Shown: positions 8,578-17,851, counted from the first letter of the stretch. The stretch: 64,000 nt of DNA from Pseudoalteromonas luteoviolacea (GCF_021654285.1 NZ_JAKFZS010000006.1:62001-126000), one strand, 5' to 3'. Made by a program: numbers and translations. Notes: a model not told the origin generated them from the sequence alone.

Positions 8578-9816
8578 TTACTCAATGTACAGCTCCTCTT
8601 TATAATTCTTATTCCAATCCAAAATAATGAGCTCTTTGCCAAGTATGTTGGGGTTATCTACGAGCACTTTATCGCCAATCTGGTCCTTGATTTTCAACAG
8701 TGTTTTAACTGCTTTGGACTGGTTGCTTTTCAACAAATAAATAAACGTGTCGTTATTTTCTTTAAATGTGGCATTCAAAGGGACGCTCGGAAGTTCCGCG
8801 TCCGCAGTGTCTGTAAGGGATACTTCAATGGATTGGCCAACTTTGACTTGCGTATTCATACTCTGCTGGAAGGGCACTTCAAGGTGCATACGAAATTTAC
8901 CCTGCTTTACCAGAGGGAAAATTTTGATGATGTTCAATGCAACATTGCGATTCTTGATACTTCCCACGGCTTGCATGGCGTCGTGAACACGGCTTAAATA
9001 GTACTCACTGAGTTCAACCTCAATTAAAAAGTCATCAATGAGATCTAAAGAGCCAAACTCTTGCTTAGGTAATATTTGCTGACCAAACTCAATATCAAAG
9101 CCGGATAAATTGCCTGAAATAGGCGCTCTTATCACCAGTTGTTGTTCACTTTCTTGTAGCTTGATCAGGAGGGTGTTGAGTATATCTACCGTATCATTGA
9201 TTTCGCTAAGTTGATATTTAATATGATCTTTCTGTGATTGGTAATAACTTGCCAATACTTGTTTTTTTGCGTGCCAACGGGTGAGGTTACTCTGTACGTC
9301 CTGTACTTCCGACTCTTGTGTTAGATTATTTCGTAGTAGCTGTTGTTTTTGAGTAAGCTCCCTTTCCAATACACTGACTTGAAAAATGGCATCCTCTAAT
9401 GACAGCTTTGAGGTCTTTAATTCTCGACGCAGGTTTAAGCGCATATTTTTAAGATTGCTTATTTGCTCTGATATTTGTGCAATCTTTTCTGTGAGCTTGA
9501 GGATGTAATCGTAGTTTTCTAACTCAAGGAGCACCTCGCCTTTTTTTACGAATGAATTTTTTTTATTAAGATAATACTTAACGCGACCGCCAATATCTGA
9601 AGATAGCTTAATTGACTTCCTAGGTTTGATGGTACCCACTGAAGTGATGTTTGGATTTACGCTGGCAATTTTAACGCGATTAACGTCTTTAATCGGTATG
9701 CTGGAGATTGACTGATTGCTGTATAAAAGCCCCAGTGCAATTGGCAGTATAACGATGATTATGGCAAACATGATTTTAGCTTTGCTGTGTTTTGGCTGAG
9801 CTATAACTGTATCCAT
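8578..9816 (-). CDS. darC: Periplasmic adaptor (HlyD/MacA type) of the DarBCD exporter
   Basis: 412 residues. A single N-terminal membrane anchor (about residues 14-32) is followed by a barrel-sandwich half motif (GGRVKYYLNKKNSFVKKGEVLLELENYDY), a long coiled-coil hairpin (about 110-230, rich in Gln/Leu/Glu heptads) and the returning lipoyl half ('LVIRAPISGNLSGFDIEFGQ'). This layout is that of membrane-fusion proteins that join an inner-membrane ABC pump to TolC. It sits 11 bp behind the permease gene and 1 bp before the ATPase gene, the same order as in described dar operons. Confidence 0.88.
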   Translation of the reverse strand: MDTVIAQPKHSKAKIMFAIIIVILPIALGLLYSNQSISSIPIKDVNRVKIASVNPNITSVGTIKPRKSIKLSSDIGGRVKYYLNKKNSFVKKGEVLLELENYDYILKLTEKIAQISEQISNLKNMRLNLRRELKTSKLSLEDAIFQVSVLERELTQKQQLLRNNLTQESEVQDVQSNLTRWHAKKQVLASYYQSQKDHIKYQLSEINDTVDILNTLLIKLQESEQQLVIRAPISGNLSGFDIEFGQQILPKQEFGSLDLIDDFLIEVELSEYYLSRVHDAMQAVGSIKNRNVALNIIKIFPLVKQGKFRMHLEVPFQQSMNTQVKVGQSIEVSLTDTADAELPSVPLNATFKENNDTFIYLLKSNQSKAVKTLLKIKDQIGDKVLVDNPNILGKELIILDWNKNYKEELYIE

Positions 9817-9827
9817 CTCGTGACTCC

Positions 9828-12128
9828 TTATTCTGACAGGTACTTTTTACTTATTACGCCAAAATTCAATGAAATGATAAAAGCGATAAGTGTCGCAACG
9901 ACAAAGAGCGACAGTGAATAGTGGTAGAAGCTAAATTGCATGTGATCTAATGGGATCAATTGCTGGTAGAGAGTGATATAACCGAGCAGTATGCCAACGA
10001 ATGATGAAGTAATGTATAAATAGACATTCTTTTTAAATATAAAGCTAAAGGTGGCGGTTAAGTCTGCGCCAAGTTGCTTCATTATATGCAGCGAGTCGCT
10101 ATGCCTTTCAACATCCACCAGTGAATTAGCAATGGTGTTCATCGCAATCAAGACAATGTTTAAAATAACGACAAGAAGCAGGTAGAACACGATTTTACTC
10201 AAGTCTGAAAACTCTGCGTCTAGGGCTTGTTCACTAGGTGTTAGAGATAATTGAGGCATTAAGTTTGTTGGACGTTTGTGGTTTACCAGTAAGGTGTTTG
10301 TCTTGGTGTCATCAAGCACTATCATAATGGGATCAAAGTCAGCTTTCACTTTACCTAGATAGAAGTTACTCACTACTTGTACAATTTCGACGTCAGTCAA
10401 ACCTGCTCCGAAATCGGCATAAAATTGATGGTTGATGAGCTGCTCTACCTGAATATTGTCGAACAGTTTGGAGAATGCTTGGGTGACAATGACACGAGTT
10501 TTTCCATCGTCATGATTGATCTTGTTCAGCGCTAAGGTCGTTTGGTTACTGCTTAAAACTTCAAGCGCCAGCACTTGCGCAATACTAGGGCCTGCAAAAA
10601 AGTAGTGAACAGGAGTAAGTTGCTCATCTAACTTTTGCTGAGCTGTTGACACTGAAATGTAATTCGCTGATTTATCGAAAGGGCGCCAACTACTTACTTC
10701 TGACACCCTGCCGTGGTTGGTATTTATATTATCCCGAATGCGAGTAGGCAAACGGTCATTGTGTCCGTCTAATTTTGCATAATGTGTGCGGCTAATATCA
10801 TAACCATAGTCTGCTTGTTTAGCGGATAACAATTCGTATGTCACGCTCACAGCGACAAACATAACCATAGTCGTTATGAGTGTTTGCATGACGATGGTCA
10901 ATTGCGTCATCCACATCGTGCTGAGCCCTGCGGATCTTGAAATTGCTTGATTATCTTGTGTAATCACAATTTTACGTATCACAAGGCTGATAATTGCAAT
11001 GTACGTTAAGACGAGCAATAACAACATACATGCTGAAATTAACCACATATGTGTGGTGCCCAGTATGGTTAAAAGTGGAAACTCAGCGCTTAGAAATTGC
11101 ATGCCGAAATAAAATACAGATAAAGATAATACACTGGCAACAAGTAGAGATAGTTTGTTGTCAAGTAACGCGCTCAGTGCAATTTGACCATAACTGCCGC
11201 CAATACTTAATAAGGTTTTTATGCGCTCTAAGTGTGAGATCTGGATAGAAGACACGGCGCTTAAAAACCCGATGCAGCCGAGTAAAAATGAAAACCCACA
11301 CACGCCGTAAATGAGATATAAACTTGACTTAGCAAATGTAGTTCCTAGTTCATCAGGTAGCGACAAATCATAATGTAATTGAGAGATAGGGCGCTTAGAT
11401 AAGTGAATAAATGAAGAAGGTGTGAAAGGGGCGCCAGGTATTTGGGGGGCATTTTCTAACACGATCTGCTCTAGATTCAGAGATGTATGATTTTCTAATT
11501 CAACGAATAAATGTACATGTGTGTCATACCAATTACCGTATTGTGATTGAATAACAGGCTCAAAGGTGGAGGCAAAAGCAATCATGAGGTCAGGTTTAAT
11601 TGATAAGCTCTTATCTAACTCTAATACTTGTGCAATTTTGAACCTGCCCAATTGACCTAGCTTTAGAGTTTGTCCGATTAGACTGGCAGGGTTATTAGTG
11701 AGTTGTCGGGCAAATGTGTGTGACAAATATACCTGATTATTTTCGACTGCAGAGATACCATTTGAACTGAGTGACAGCATATTAAAAGCCGCGCCATTAA
11801 GTGCATATACCTGTGCTTCTTTTATTTCAGTGGTATTGTGTAATACGTTGATTATTTCTCTATGTGCTATTCCGAGGCGCTTGATATCATTGAGTGAAGA
11901 TAGCGCAGGTATTAGTGCAGCAGGGGCTTGAGAGCTATTAACTTGCTCTCCATTAGGTAAATTAAACAGGGTTTCAATTTTATAAATATTGTCAGCAACA
12001 CCATTGTTAATTCTATTATCTGCAAATACGAATGCAATGATTACACCGAGTAAAATAGTGCCTAATGACAGAGAAAAAACTCCCGTTATAGAAGAAAGTC
12101 CCTTTGGGCTGCTTAAAAACTTCAACAT
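9828..12128 (-). CDS. darB: FtsX/MacB-type ABC permease DarB (duplicated, 766 residues)
   Basis: An N-terminal membrane helix, a large periplasmic domain, three helices near 280-400, another helix near 410-430, a second periplasmic domain and three C-terminal helices make up two FtsX-like units in one chain. This is typical for long MacB-related permeases acting with a separate ATPase and adaptor. The start was set at ATG 12128, with AGGA 8 bases before it; a TTG two codons upstream is less likely. It begins 13 bp after the HExxH gene. Known role of the family: mechanotransmission of periplasmic substrate to an adaptor and TolC. Here the substrate is inferred to be darobactin or its precursor. 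Confidence 0.87.
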   Translation of the reverse strand: MLKFLSSPKGLSSITGVFSLSLGTILLGVIIAFVFADNRINNGVADNIYKIETLFNLPNGEQVNSSQAPAALIPALSSLNDIKRLGIAHREIINVLHNTTEIKEAQVYALNGAAFNMLSLSSNGISAVENNQVYLSHTFARQLTNNPASLIGQTLKLGQLGRFKIAQVLELDKSLSIKPDLMIAFASTFEPVIQSQYGNWYDTHVHLFVELENHTSLNLEQIVLENAPQIPGAPFTPSSFIHLSKRPISQLHYDLSLPDELGTTFAKSSLYLIYGVCGFSFLLGCIGFLSAVSSIQISHLERIKTLLSIGGSYGQIALSALLDNKLSLLVASVLSLSVFYFGMQFLSAEFPLLTILGTTHMWLISACMLLLLVLTYIAIISLVIRKIVITQDNQAISRSAGLSTMWMTQLTIVMQTLITTMVMFVAVSVTYELLSAKQADYGYDISRTHYAKLDGHNDRLPTRIRDNINTNHGRVSEVSSWRPFDKSANYISVSTAQQKLDEQLTPVHYFFAGPSIAQVLALEVLSSNQTTLALNKINHDDGKTRVIVTQAFSKLFDNIQVEQLINHQFYADFGAGLTDVEIVQVVSNFYLGKVKADFDPIMIVLDDTKTNTLLVNHKRPTNLMPQLSLTPSEQALDAEFSDLSKIVFYLLLVVILNIVLIAMNTIANSLVDVERHSDSLHIMKQLGADLTATFSFIFKKNVYLYITSSFVGILLGYITLYQQLIPLDHMQFSFYHYSLSLFVVATLIAFIISLNFGVISKKYLSE

Positions 12129-12141
12129 CTTCAATTCCTAT

Positions 12142-13206
12142 CTATTTTAAGCGCTCTAATGTTTCGATCAGTTTTGTGTTTATGATTTCGTCTGAGTTCT
12201 TCGCTATCCGCACAAACTCTGCCTGCTTAAAGCCTATTGATGCTTGTTGCAAGTATTTGTTTGCATTATCGGTTTTAAAGCTGGCAAAGGCTTTTTGCCA
12301 AAAGTTTCTTAACCCATACCAGGTGTAACAAGCTTGAATATAGGTGTTGGGGTCCAGCATTCTACCTGTCCAAGGCGATTTGATTGTCTGAGGGTGAAAC
12401 TTGGTAGGCAAACAAGGCTCGTAAAGCTCTGCAATATCAAATAAGTTATGGGTCATCTCATGCACAATGGCATCTGCTAGTGTTTCAACACTTACTTCAT
12501 TGAGATGTGGGTTTATTAACACCACAAGTCCGTTGCATATATTGGTAGATGCGCAATTGAATTTATTTTTATTGGTGTCAAATCGAACAGTGATAGAATA
12601 GATACTGGCTTTTAAAACATTAAAGCACGCTGGAGAAACGGACTGGATATAATCTATTGCAGCGATAATTTTTGGCATTGTGCTTTCGATAAGCAATTGC
12701 GAGACCCCAGTGTCACCCCAAGGGATATCTCTTTGCTCACCGCGAGCAAGATCACTAAAGTAATCAATGAGAATACCTGTTTCTTTGTGTCGGTAGTTAC
12801 TCTTATACATTGTTTGGGTGAGTGTGCTATATGCTATATCAGAGCGTAAGTTCCAGATTAGTTCTGATTGCTCGATTAAAGCACTATTGGATATAACCTG
12901 ATTATCTAACTCAGCAAATTTTAGTTCGTTGAGAAAGAGTGATTTTATGTGATCAATATAATCATCTTTACCACGGCTAGTAAAAATGGCTTTCCATAGT
13001 TTTGGGAGCTTGAAAAATTGATAAAACTCCTCAGAAGATAGAGTACTCGAAAGCTTATCAAATAATTCCGAGAGCTCTTTGTGTGATAAGATTTCTTTCT
13101 TAAAAATGTCTACCAAAAGATCAATCTTGCATTGGCTGAATATATCAGCAAAACCATCGCTGTTAAACTCTAAACACTTGGGCAATTCTTGAGTAAGTGT
13201 ATTCAT
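12142..13206 (-). CDS. HExxH-motif putative RiPP-modifying protein inserted between darA and darB
   Basis: 354 residues. The motif HEMTH is at 249-253, followed by SPWTGR (277-282) and a Tyr/Trp-rich helix. I recognise this as the 'HEXXH motif-containing putative peptide modification protein' family that accompanies radical SAM RiPP maturases. It may be a metallopeptidase that trims the leader or follower; I also recall that some relatives have been described as 2-oxoglutarate-dependent peptide hydroxylases, without being certain of the reference. The N-terminal ~200 residues are helical and unrecognised. There is no signal peptide, so it acts in the cytoplasm. AAGGA lies 7-8 bases before ATG 13206 and directly follows the T-run of the attenuator behind darA. 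The minimal dar operon as I know it (darABCDE) lacks this gene. Confidence 0.8.
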   Translation of the reverse strand: MNTLTQELPKCLEFNSDGFADIFSQCKIDLLVDIFKKEILSHKELSELFDKLSSTLSSEEFYQFFKLPKLWKAIFTSRGKDDYIDHIKSLFLNELKFAELDNQVISNSALIEQSELIWNLRSDIAYSTLTQTMYKSNYRHKETGILIDYFSDLARGEQRDIPWGDTGVSQLLIESTMPKIIAAIDYIQSVSPACFNVLKASIYSITVRFDTNKNKFNCASTNICNGLVVLINPHLNEVSVETLADAIVHEMTHNLFDIAELYEPCLPTKFHPQTIKSPWTGRMLDPNTYIQACYTWYGLRNFWQKAFASFKTDNANKYLQQASIGFKQAEFVRIAKNSDEIINTKLIETLERLK

Positions 13207-13218
13207 GCTTTTGTCCTT

Positions 13219-13249
13219 AAAAAGCTGCTAAATACAAGTGTTTAGCAGC
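13219..13249 (-). terminator. Intrinsic terminator/attenuator between darA and the downstream genes
   Basis: On the minus strand a perfect 9-bp stem (GCTGCTAAA / TTTAGCAGC, arms at 13241-13249 and 13224-13232) with an eight-base loop is followed at once by TTTTT (13223-13219). It starts 20 bp after the darA stop and ends just before the AAGGA of the next gene. Partial read-through here would give more precursor mRNA than enzyme and exporter mRNA, a common arrangement in RiPP operons. Confidence 0.85.
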
Positions 13250-13268
13250 ATGGTTATCACGTCTTAGG

Positions 13269-13445
13269 TTACTTTTCGAATGACTTCGACCAGTTCCAAG
13301 CTGTGATAGGAGGCGCAACAGAAATGCTATCAACACGTGCCTGGTCAACATTAGCAATGTTTAGTGTTTGATCTGAAAAGCTGCTTTTTAGCGCATCAAG
13401 TTTTTCAGAGATAGATACTTTCTCTTTAGGTGCTTCAACAATCAT
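13269..13445 (-). CDS. darA: Darobactin precursor peptide DarA (58 residues)
   Basis: A 58-codon ORF from ATG 13445 to TAA 13269. The leader begins MIVEAPKEKV and runs to about residue 49; the core is W50-N-W-S-K-S-F56, then a two-residue follower E-K. WNWSKSF is the exact sequence of darobactin A, in which Trp1 and Trp3 are joined by an ether and Trp3 and Lys5 by a C-C bond; the product blocks BamA in the outer membrane of Gram-negative bacteria. AAGGA lies about 8 bases before the ATG. It is the first gene of a minus-strand operon with DarE and DarBCD, and a terminator hairpin follows. The leader was not matched to other DarA leaders here, but core plus context make the call firm. Confidence 0.95.
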   Translation of the reverse strand: MIVEAPKEKVSISEKLDALKSSFSDQTLNIANVDQARVDSISVAPPITAWNWSKSFEK

Positions 13446-13949
13446 TTTTAATTCCTTCTTAAATTTAATTTATTTCATTGAGGAAAATCCTCCATTTCCT
13501 TGTACATTATGTTACTTATTTGTGTCAAATCTGTATTTATTTAACGTTTTGGGCGTTTATTGTGCATGAATAAATGGGGTTTTATGATGTCTATTTTGTT
13601 TTTTGAAATAATATGTTGTGAGGTATCGAGCGCGGGCATATTCTTTTTGTGTCTCAACTTCAATCTCATAAGCACTTTATGGATATAAAGACGTATTTAT
13701 TTACATTCATTTTTCAATGAAAGAATAGTTTGCCCTTTTTAAATTTATGAAATATATGGTTTTAATTTTTTATATTGTTTATTGGGTTTGATTATCATTA
13801 CACTTTTTTTGAGGGGGATGCTTTATATGATTATTTTTAGCTATGTATTTTATTTTGTTAGTGACAACAGATATTTTTTTGATAAACAAGCTAGGCTTTA
13901 AAAATTAAAAATAATCACGATTGAACTAATTTATCATATTTGTTTTTTC

Positions 13950-13963
13950 TTGATCTAAATCAA
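13950..13963. promoter_or_regulatory. FNR/ANR-type binding site (TTGATctaaATCAA)
   Basis: A perfect match to the FNR-family consensus TTGAT-N4-ATCAA. It is 505 bp upstream of darA and about 590 bp from the far side gene, so it is not placed for direct activation of either coding start unless an unseen transcript begins nearby. CRP-family sites are similar, but the outer TTGAT is FNR-like. Confidence 0.5.
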
Positions 13964-14522
13964 TTTTTTCTGGTGATTTATAACTTATTCCTTTTGTCAA
14001 ATTTTAAAGTATTTATTTAATTTTTTTGAAGTTCGGCTTAGCTGGCTTAATCTAGCGTCAAGTTTGATGAGCTTAGCCGTTTTTAACCTGGTTATGGTTC
14101 AGCTTTCTCTTATGTTAAGAACTTATTTAAGTGTATGTATATTGGGCCTTTATGTTATCTGACTCATACAATAGTGAGGTGAGTACAACAAGCTAGTTTG
14201 GTGGCTGACAATAGAAGCTTTACCAAATCAAATAAGAATGTTGAGTGCTTCAGGACAAAGTGATCGCTCGTTTTCTCTTGTGACTGTTTTTTCGTGATTT
14301 TTTTTAATTTTCCAAAACTTTTAGCCGCCTTTGACTATGCTTGTCATAGCTGACTTTAGCTGTACTTATATCGTTTAGCTAATCTATCGAGGTGTGTTCA
14401 GGTTATGTGTTTATGAGAGTAGAATCTTCATTTTATCTTTGCACACCTACCTCTTAGCGAATTTATATCGTGTTACAGTTGCCTTAATTCAGGTGATAAG
14501 TACATCGCTTTATTTTGCGGCT

Positions 14523-14555
14523 CATGCAGGGGTCACTATGGTGACTGCCTGCATG
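14523..14555. terminator. Long interrupted hairpin after the binding-protein gene
   Basis: CATGCAGG (14523-14530) pairs with CCTGCATG (14548-14555), and TCAC (14533-14536) with GTGA (14541-14544), around a TATG loop. It lies 22 bp past the stop of the minus-strand solute-binding-protein gene. No T-run follows on the minus strand, so it may act as a processing or mRNA-stabilising hairpin as well as a terminator. Confidence 0.55.
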
Positions 14556-14576
14556 AAAAAGGTTTGAATTACATTG

Positions 14577-15836
14577 TTAGTTCTGTAGCGTCAAATCAAC
14601 ACAGTTCTGAGAGCCAATATATTGCCAACTATTTAGACCTTGCTGAATATGTTGTGCGGCTTGCTGCGCTGATGCACCTGAAAACACTTGCTTGATGGCC
14701 TCAGCCACAAGTTGCTGATAGCTTGGGGAGTTATGATTTAATGAAGAAGCAGTAAATAAGCTCGCATCATAGCTTTGCTCATTTAATAGCTGAGCTTGCG
14801 CTCTAAGGTTTGCACTGCTGATTTGAACTTGTCCATCATAAGCCGGGATTTCATTCAGAGTATTCGCAAATAAGTTGGCGAAAGATCTGGTTGTTGTAAA
14901 ATCAAGTACCTTTTGTGCAAGGACTGCATGCTCGCTGGTGGCATTAATTTGGTATGTACCATCAGCGAATCCATAAAACTTGCCACTTTGTCCGGGGATA
15001 GGCCAAAAGCCAACTTTGTAGCTTTTATCTATTTGATAAAAAACAGAGTTTGGTCCTGCACGCCAGCCGCCATCCAGTGCTAAAGCTGAGTTACCAAGCG
15101 CTTTACTGGTGCCCATGCCATGATAGTCTTGCGTTAAGACGTCTTGATTAATAAAACCTTGCTGATGCCAGCTTTTTAAGGTGCTTAAAATATTTACATA
15201 GTCAGGATCTGTAAAACAGGCTTGGCCTGCAATAAGGGCTTGTGCTCGTGATGCTTTCAGTAGTCCCGCAGCCATGACTTCAGCAACCACTTGCGATAGA
15301 TACCATTGGTCACTGGCCATTTGTAGTGGTGTAATATTTTGACGCTTTAATTGTGTAAACACTCTTTCCAATTGAGCAAGAGATTGTGGCTGTGAATTTA
15401 AACCATGCTTTTCTAGTAATTTTTTATTGACTAATACCCCTTCTAGCTGCATAGCAAATGGGACACCATATATATTGCCATCGGCACCTGTCGCCGCTGG
15501 CAGTGCATTGGCGTTAATAGAAGCTAACTCATTGCTTTGCGCAGAGATCAGGTTATGTTCAATTAGTGGAGCCAGTGCAGCAGGGCCCGGCATCCATTGA
15601 AAGAGATCAACACGCTGGTTTTGCATTGCCAGCTGCACATGGGATTGATAAGTATCAAAGTCAATGACTTTCACATTCACTTGTACATCGCCAAGCAAGT
15701 TTTGATTATTGATCTTTTCCCATAACAACTGTTCTTGCTGGCGCCAAGTGTAAAGGTCGAGTTGTTGCTTGGCACTGGCAAAGGCAGGCCAAAGCAATAG
15801 GATGATTACTAGGTATAAAAGTTTCGTCACGTTCAT
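14577..15836 (-). CDS. Extracellular solute-binding protein (family 1, sugar type), partner of the adjacent chemoreceptor
   Basis: 419 residues with a Sec signal (first 22 residues, ending FASA). The mature part starts LDLYTWRQQEQ, has 'DLFQWMPGPAALAPLIEHNLI' and 'NIYGVPFAMQLEGVLVNKKLLEKHGL', the pattern of MalE-like family-1 carbohydrate-binding proteins. No ABC permease or ATPase genes are nearby; instead the gene begins 2 bp after the stop of a methyl-accepting chemotaxis protein. I infer that it presents a ligand to that receptor rather than feeding a transporter. The ligand is unknown. Confidence 0.82.
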   Translation of the reverse strand: MNVTKLLYLVIILLLWPAFASAKQQLDLYTWRQQEQLLWEKINNQNLLGDVQVNVKVIDFDTYQSHVQLAMQNQRVDLFQWMPGPAALAPLIEHNLISAQSNELASINANALPAATGADGNIYGVPFAMQLEGVLVNKKLLEKHGLNSQPQSLAQLERVFTQLKRQNITPLQMASDQWYLSQVVAEVMAAGLLKASRAQALIAGQACFTDPDYVNILSTLKSWHQQGFINQDVLTQDYHGMGTSKALGNSALALDGGWRAGPNSVFYQIDKSYKVGFWPIPGQSGKFYGFADGTYQINATSEHAVLAQKVLDFTTTRSFANLFANTLNEIPAYDGQVQISSANLRAQAQLLNEQSYDASLFTASSLNHNSPSYQQLVAEAIKQVFSGASAQQAAQHIQQGLNSWQYIGSQNCVDLTLQN

Positions 15837-15838
15837 TT

Positions 15839-17851
15839 CTATTGCACCTTAAACTGCTCGTTCATTGTCACTAAAGCATCAGATGCCTTGTCTAGCTCAT
15901 TTGCAGCCGCATTGTTATGCTGAATTTGGTCGAGCGTTTGTAGCGAAAGCTCATCGATGTTTTCAATGCTGGTGCTTATTTCTTGAGCAGCGATATGTTG
16001 CTGTTTTGCGGCTTCCGCAATCACTTCATTAAGTTGGTGCGCGTCGCTCACGCCTTGGGCAAACTCTTTAATTTGTACGTCAATTTCCATAGCCATCTGG
16101 GTACAGGATTCCGTATTTTGCACTGAACTTCTAAGTGCTTGCACGGCAAGATCTGACGATTTAAGTAACTGATCAATTTTAGTTTGAATTTGCTCTGTGG
16201 AAGCTTGCGTTCGCATAGCCAGCGTACGTACTTCGTCTGCAACAACTGCAAAGCCTCGACCATGCTCTGCGGCTCGTGCTGCTTCGATAGCGGCATTTAG
16301 TGCTAACAGGTTGGTTTGGTCAGCGATGGTATCAATAACATTGACCACTTCTTCGATCTGACGGCATTCTTTATCCAAAGAGGCCACTACATCAGCAGCA
16401 GATGTCATATCACAGCGTAACTGCTCACTCAGGGTTTGGTTTTGTTGCACTAAGCCTTGCGACTGAGTGGCAAGGGTATCAGCTTGTGCCATAAGTTGTG
16501 TTGCCTGTACAGCAGTATCAGAAATTTCGCTCGAAGTGGCGGTCATCTCAAGAACGGCACTGGCCACTTGTGTGGTCTGATCTTTTTGCTGATTTGCAAT
16601 CGTAGTTGTGTGTTGTGCACTGCTTGATAGGGTATCTACCGAATGATTGATTTGTTCTGATTGCGTCTTTATATCGGTAATGATGTTAGCAAAGGCAACT
16701 CTTAAGCTTTGTAGTGATTGACGTAATTGTGCAAATTCATCTTTACCCGTTACATTGATTTGCTCACCTAGGTTACCTGTTGCGAGTTTCTCGATATCTG
16801 CAACGGTTTGCTTAAGTGGGCGGCTGATACTACGTGTAATATACAGCGCTGTCATAATACCGAAAATGAGTGTGGCGAGTGTTGCTACAGAGATCCAAGT
16901 GAAGCTTGATTCAACTGATGCGGTTGTTTGCGACTCTACCGCAGCACTAAAATCTTGGCTTAGTTGGCTGATGCGAGCCATATCTGATTTCAGCTGTTGT
17001 AAGCCTGACTCTACTTGAGCTAGGTTGCTGATCAGGACATTTTTACTAGAAAGATAACTACTTTGCAGAGATTTAATGCCATCTTGCTTACCAATGATCC
17101 AAGCAAGATCTGTCGCTACAGCGCCAAGTGGAGTAAGAATATTTCGCTCGAGTGCTGCGCTCGATGAAATAGACTGAAGCTGGTAGCCACTTTTAACATA
17201 ATCAGATAGCCACAACTTGTACTCTTGTGATAGGGCTTGAAGCTCTTGTAAGTTATTGATCAACAAAAACTGCTTCGCGATAGAAATACCATATCTGAGT
17301 TGACTTAAAGAGGCGGTCACTAATTGGTTTTGTCTATACTTTTTGTAGCGTTCAGTAATATTCGCAAGTTGCTCATCAAGCTGATTGATCTGTGCTTGAT
17401 ACTGTTTGAGTGTGGCTTTGTTTTTTAGCGCAGTGCTCGCGACGCTCATTGATTTTTGTTGAGCGTTAAATACCTGTGCTTTACTGGTTTCAAATTGCTC
17501 AACAACTTGTATTTTTTCAGCGTTATTAGGTAAATTCGTGAACAGCTCTGCCATCGCATCGAGTTGTTGTTGGATCTTTTTCTGATAAGCATTGATGGAA
17601 CCTTCCAATCTTAACTGTTCAGAAATATCATCTGTATAGTAGTGCTGATAGACAGACAAATTAAGCTGATCAAGCTTACTTTCTACAGAGTTTACTTTTA
17701 TATCAATAGGCTGAGCGACTTGGGTCACTTTTTTCAAGTTGCTATCAATCTCAGACATTCTAAAGAGAGAGAAAACGCTGATGGCAACCATTGCCAGGAG
17801 AACTACCGTGTATCCGACTGATATTCTTGATATTACGGATGCTTTGAACAT
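15839..17851 (-). CDS. Methyl-accepting chemotaxis protein
   Basis: 670 residues. TM1 is about residues 10-30, a long helical periplasmic sensor runs to about 315, TM2 is about 317-338, then comes a HAMP domain ([21 protein letters not shown]). The cytoplasmic hairpin has the conserved tip around residues 505-530 ([20 protein letters not shown] then [15 protein letters not shown]). It signals to CheA/CheW at the membrane. The helical sensor is large (about 280 residues) and could dock a binding protein; the next gene encodes one. No CheB/CheR-binding pentapeptide is seen at the C-terminus (ends EQFKVQ). Confidence 0.93.
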   Translation of the reverse strand: MFKASVISRISVGYTVVLLAMVAISVFSLFRMSEIDSNLKKVTQVAQPIDIKVNSVESKLDQLNLSVYQHYYTDDISEQLRLEGSINAYQKKIQQQLDAMAELFTNLPNNAEKIQVVEQFETSKAQVFNAQQKSMSVASTALKNKATLKQYQAQINQLDEQLANITERYKKYRQNQLVTASLSQLRYGISIAKQFLLINNLQELQALSQEYKLWLSDYVKSGYQLQSISSSAALERNILTPLGAVATDLAWIIGKQDGIKSLQSSYLSSKNVLISNLAQVESGLQQLKSDMARISQLSQDFSAAVESQTTASVESSFTWISVATLATLIFGIMTALYITRSISRPLKQTVADIEKLATGNLGEQINVTGKDEFAQLRQSLQSLRVAFANIITDIKTQSEQINHSVDTLSSSAQHTTTIANQQKDQTTQVASAVLEMTATSSEISDTAVQATQLMAQADTLATQSQGLVQQNQTLSEQLRCDMTSAADVVASLDKECRQIEEVVNVIDTIADQTNLLALNAAIEAARAAEHGRGFAVVADEVRTLAMRTQASTEQIQTKIDQLLKSSDLAVQALRSSVQNTESCTQMAMEIDVQIKEFAQGVSDAHQLNEVIAEAAKQQHIAAQEISTSIENIDELSLQTLDQIQHNNAAANELDKASDALVTMNEQFKVQ

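Larger units (their letters stand above)
13446..14576. other. 1.1-kb AT-rich gene-free region upstream of the dar operon
   Basis: Very AT-rich DNA between darA and the sugar-binding-protein gene. It should hold the dar promoter: on the minus strand TTGACA at 13528-13523 is followed after 18 bases by TACAAG (13504-13499), a modest match. A short GAGGA/TCCTC inverted repeat lies at 13480-13492 in the darA leader. An exact FNR-type palindrome is at 13950-13963. Two tiny plus-strand frames exist (41 codons from 13566; 24 codons from 13827 behind GAGGGGG) but neither looks like a known peptide. No long ORF, tRNA or repeat was found. Confidence 0.6.

Noticed and set aside
13566..13688. 41-codon hydrophobic plus-strand frame in the gap upstream of darA
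   Set aside because: No ribosome site before the ATG, no resemblance to RiPP precursors or known small proteins, and wrong strand for the dar operon; chance frames are common in such AT-rich DNA.
13782..13798. Fur-box-like GATTATCATTA
   Set aside because: Only about one hexamer of the GATAAT-type consensus matches and no gene start is within reach.
13827..13901. 24-codon plus-strand frame with GAGGGGG ahead of the ATG
   Set aside because: The ribosome site is good but the peptide has no recognisable pattern and no gene follows that it could lead; kept only as a note in the intergenic entry.
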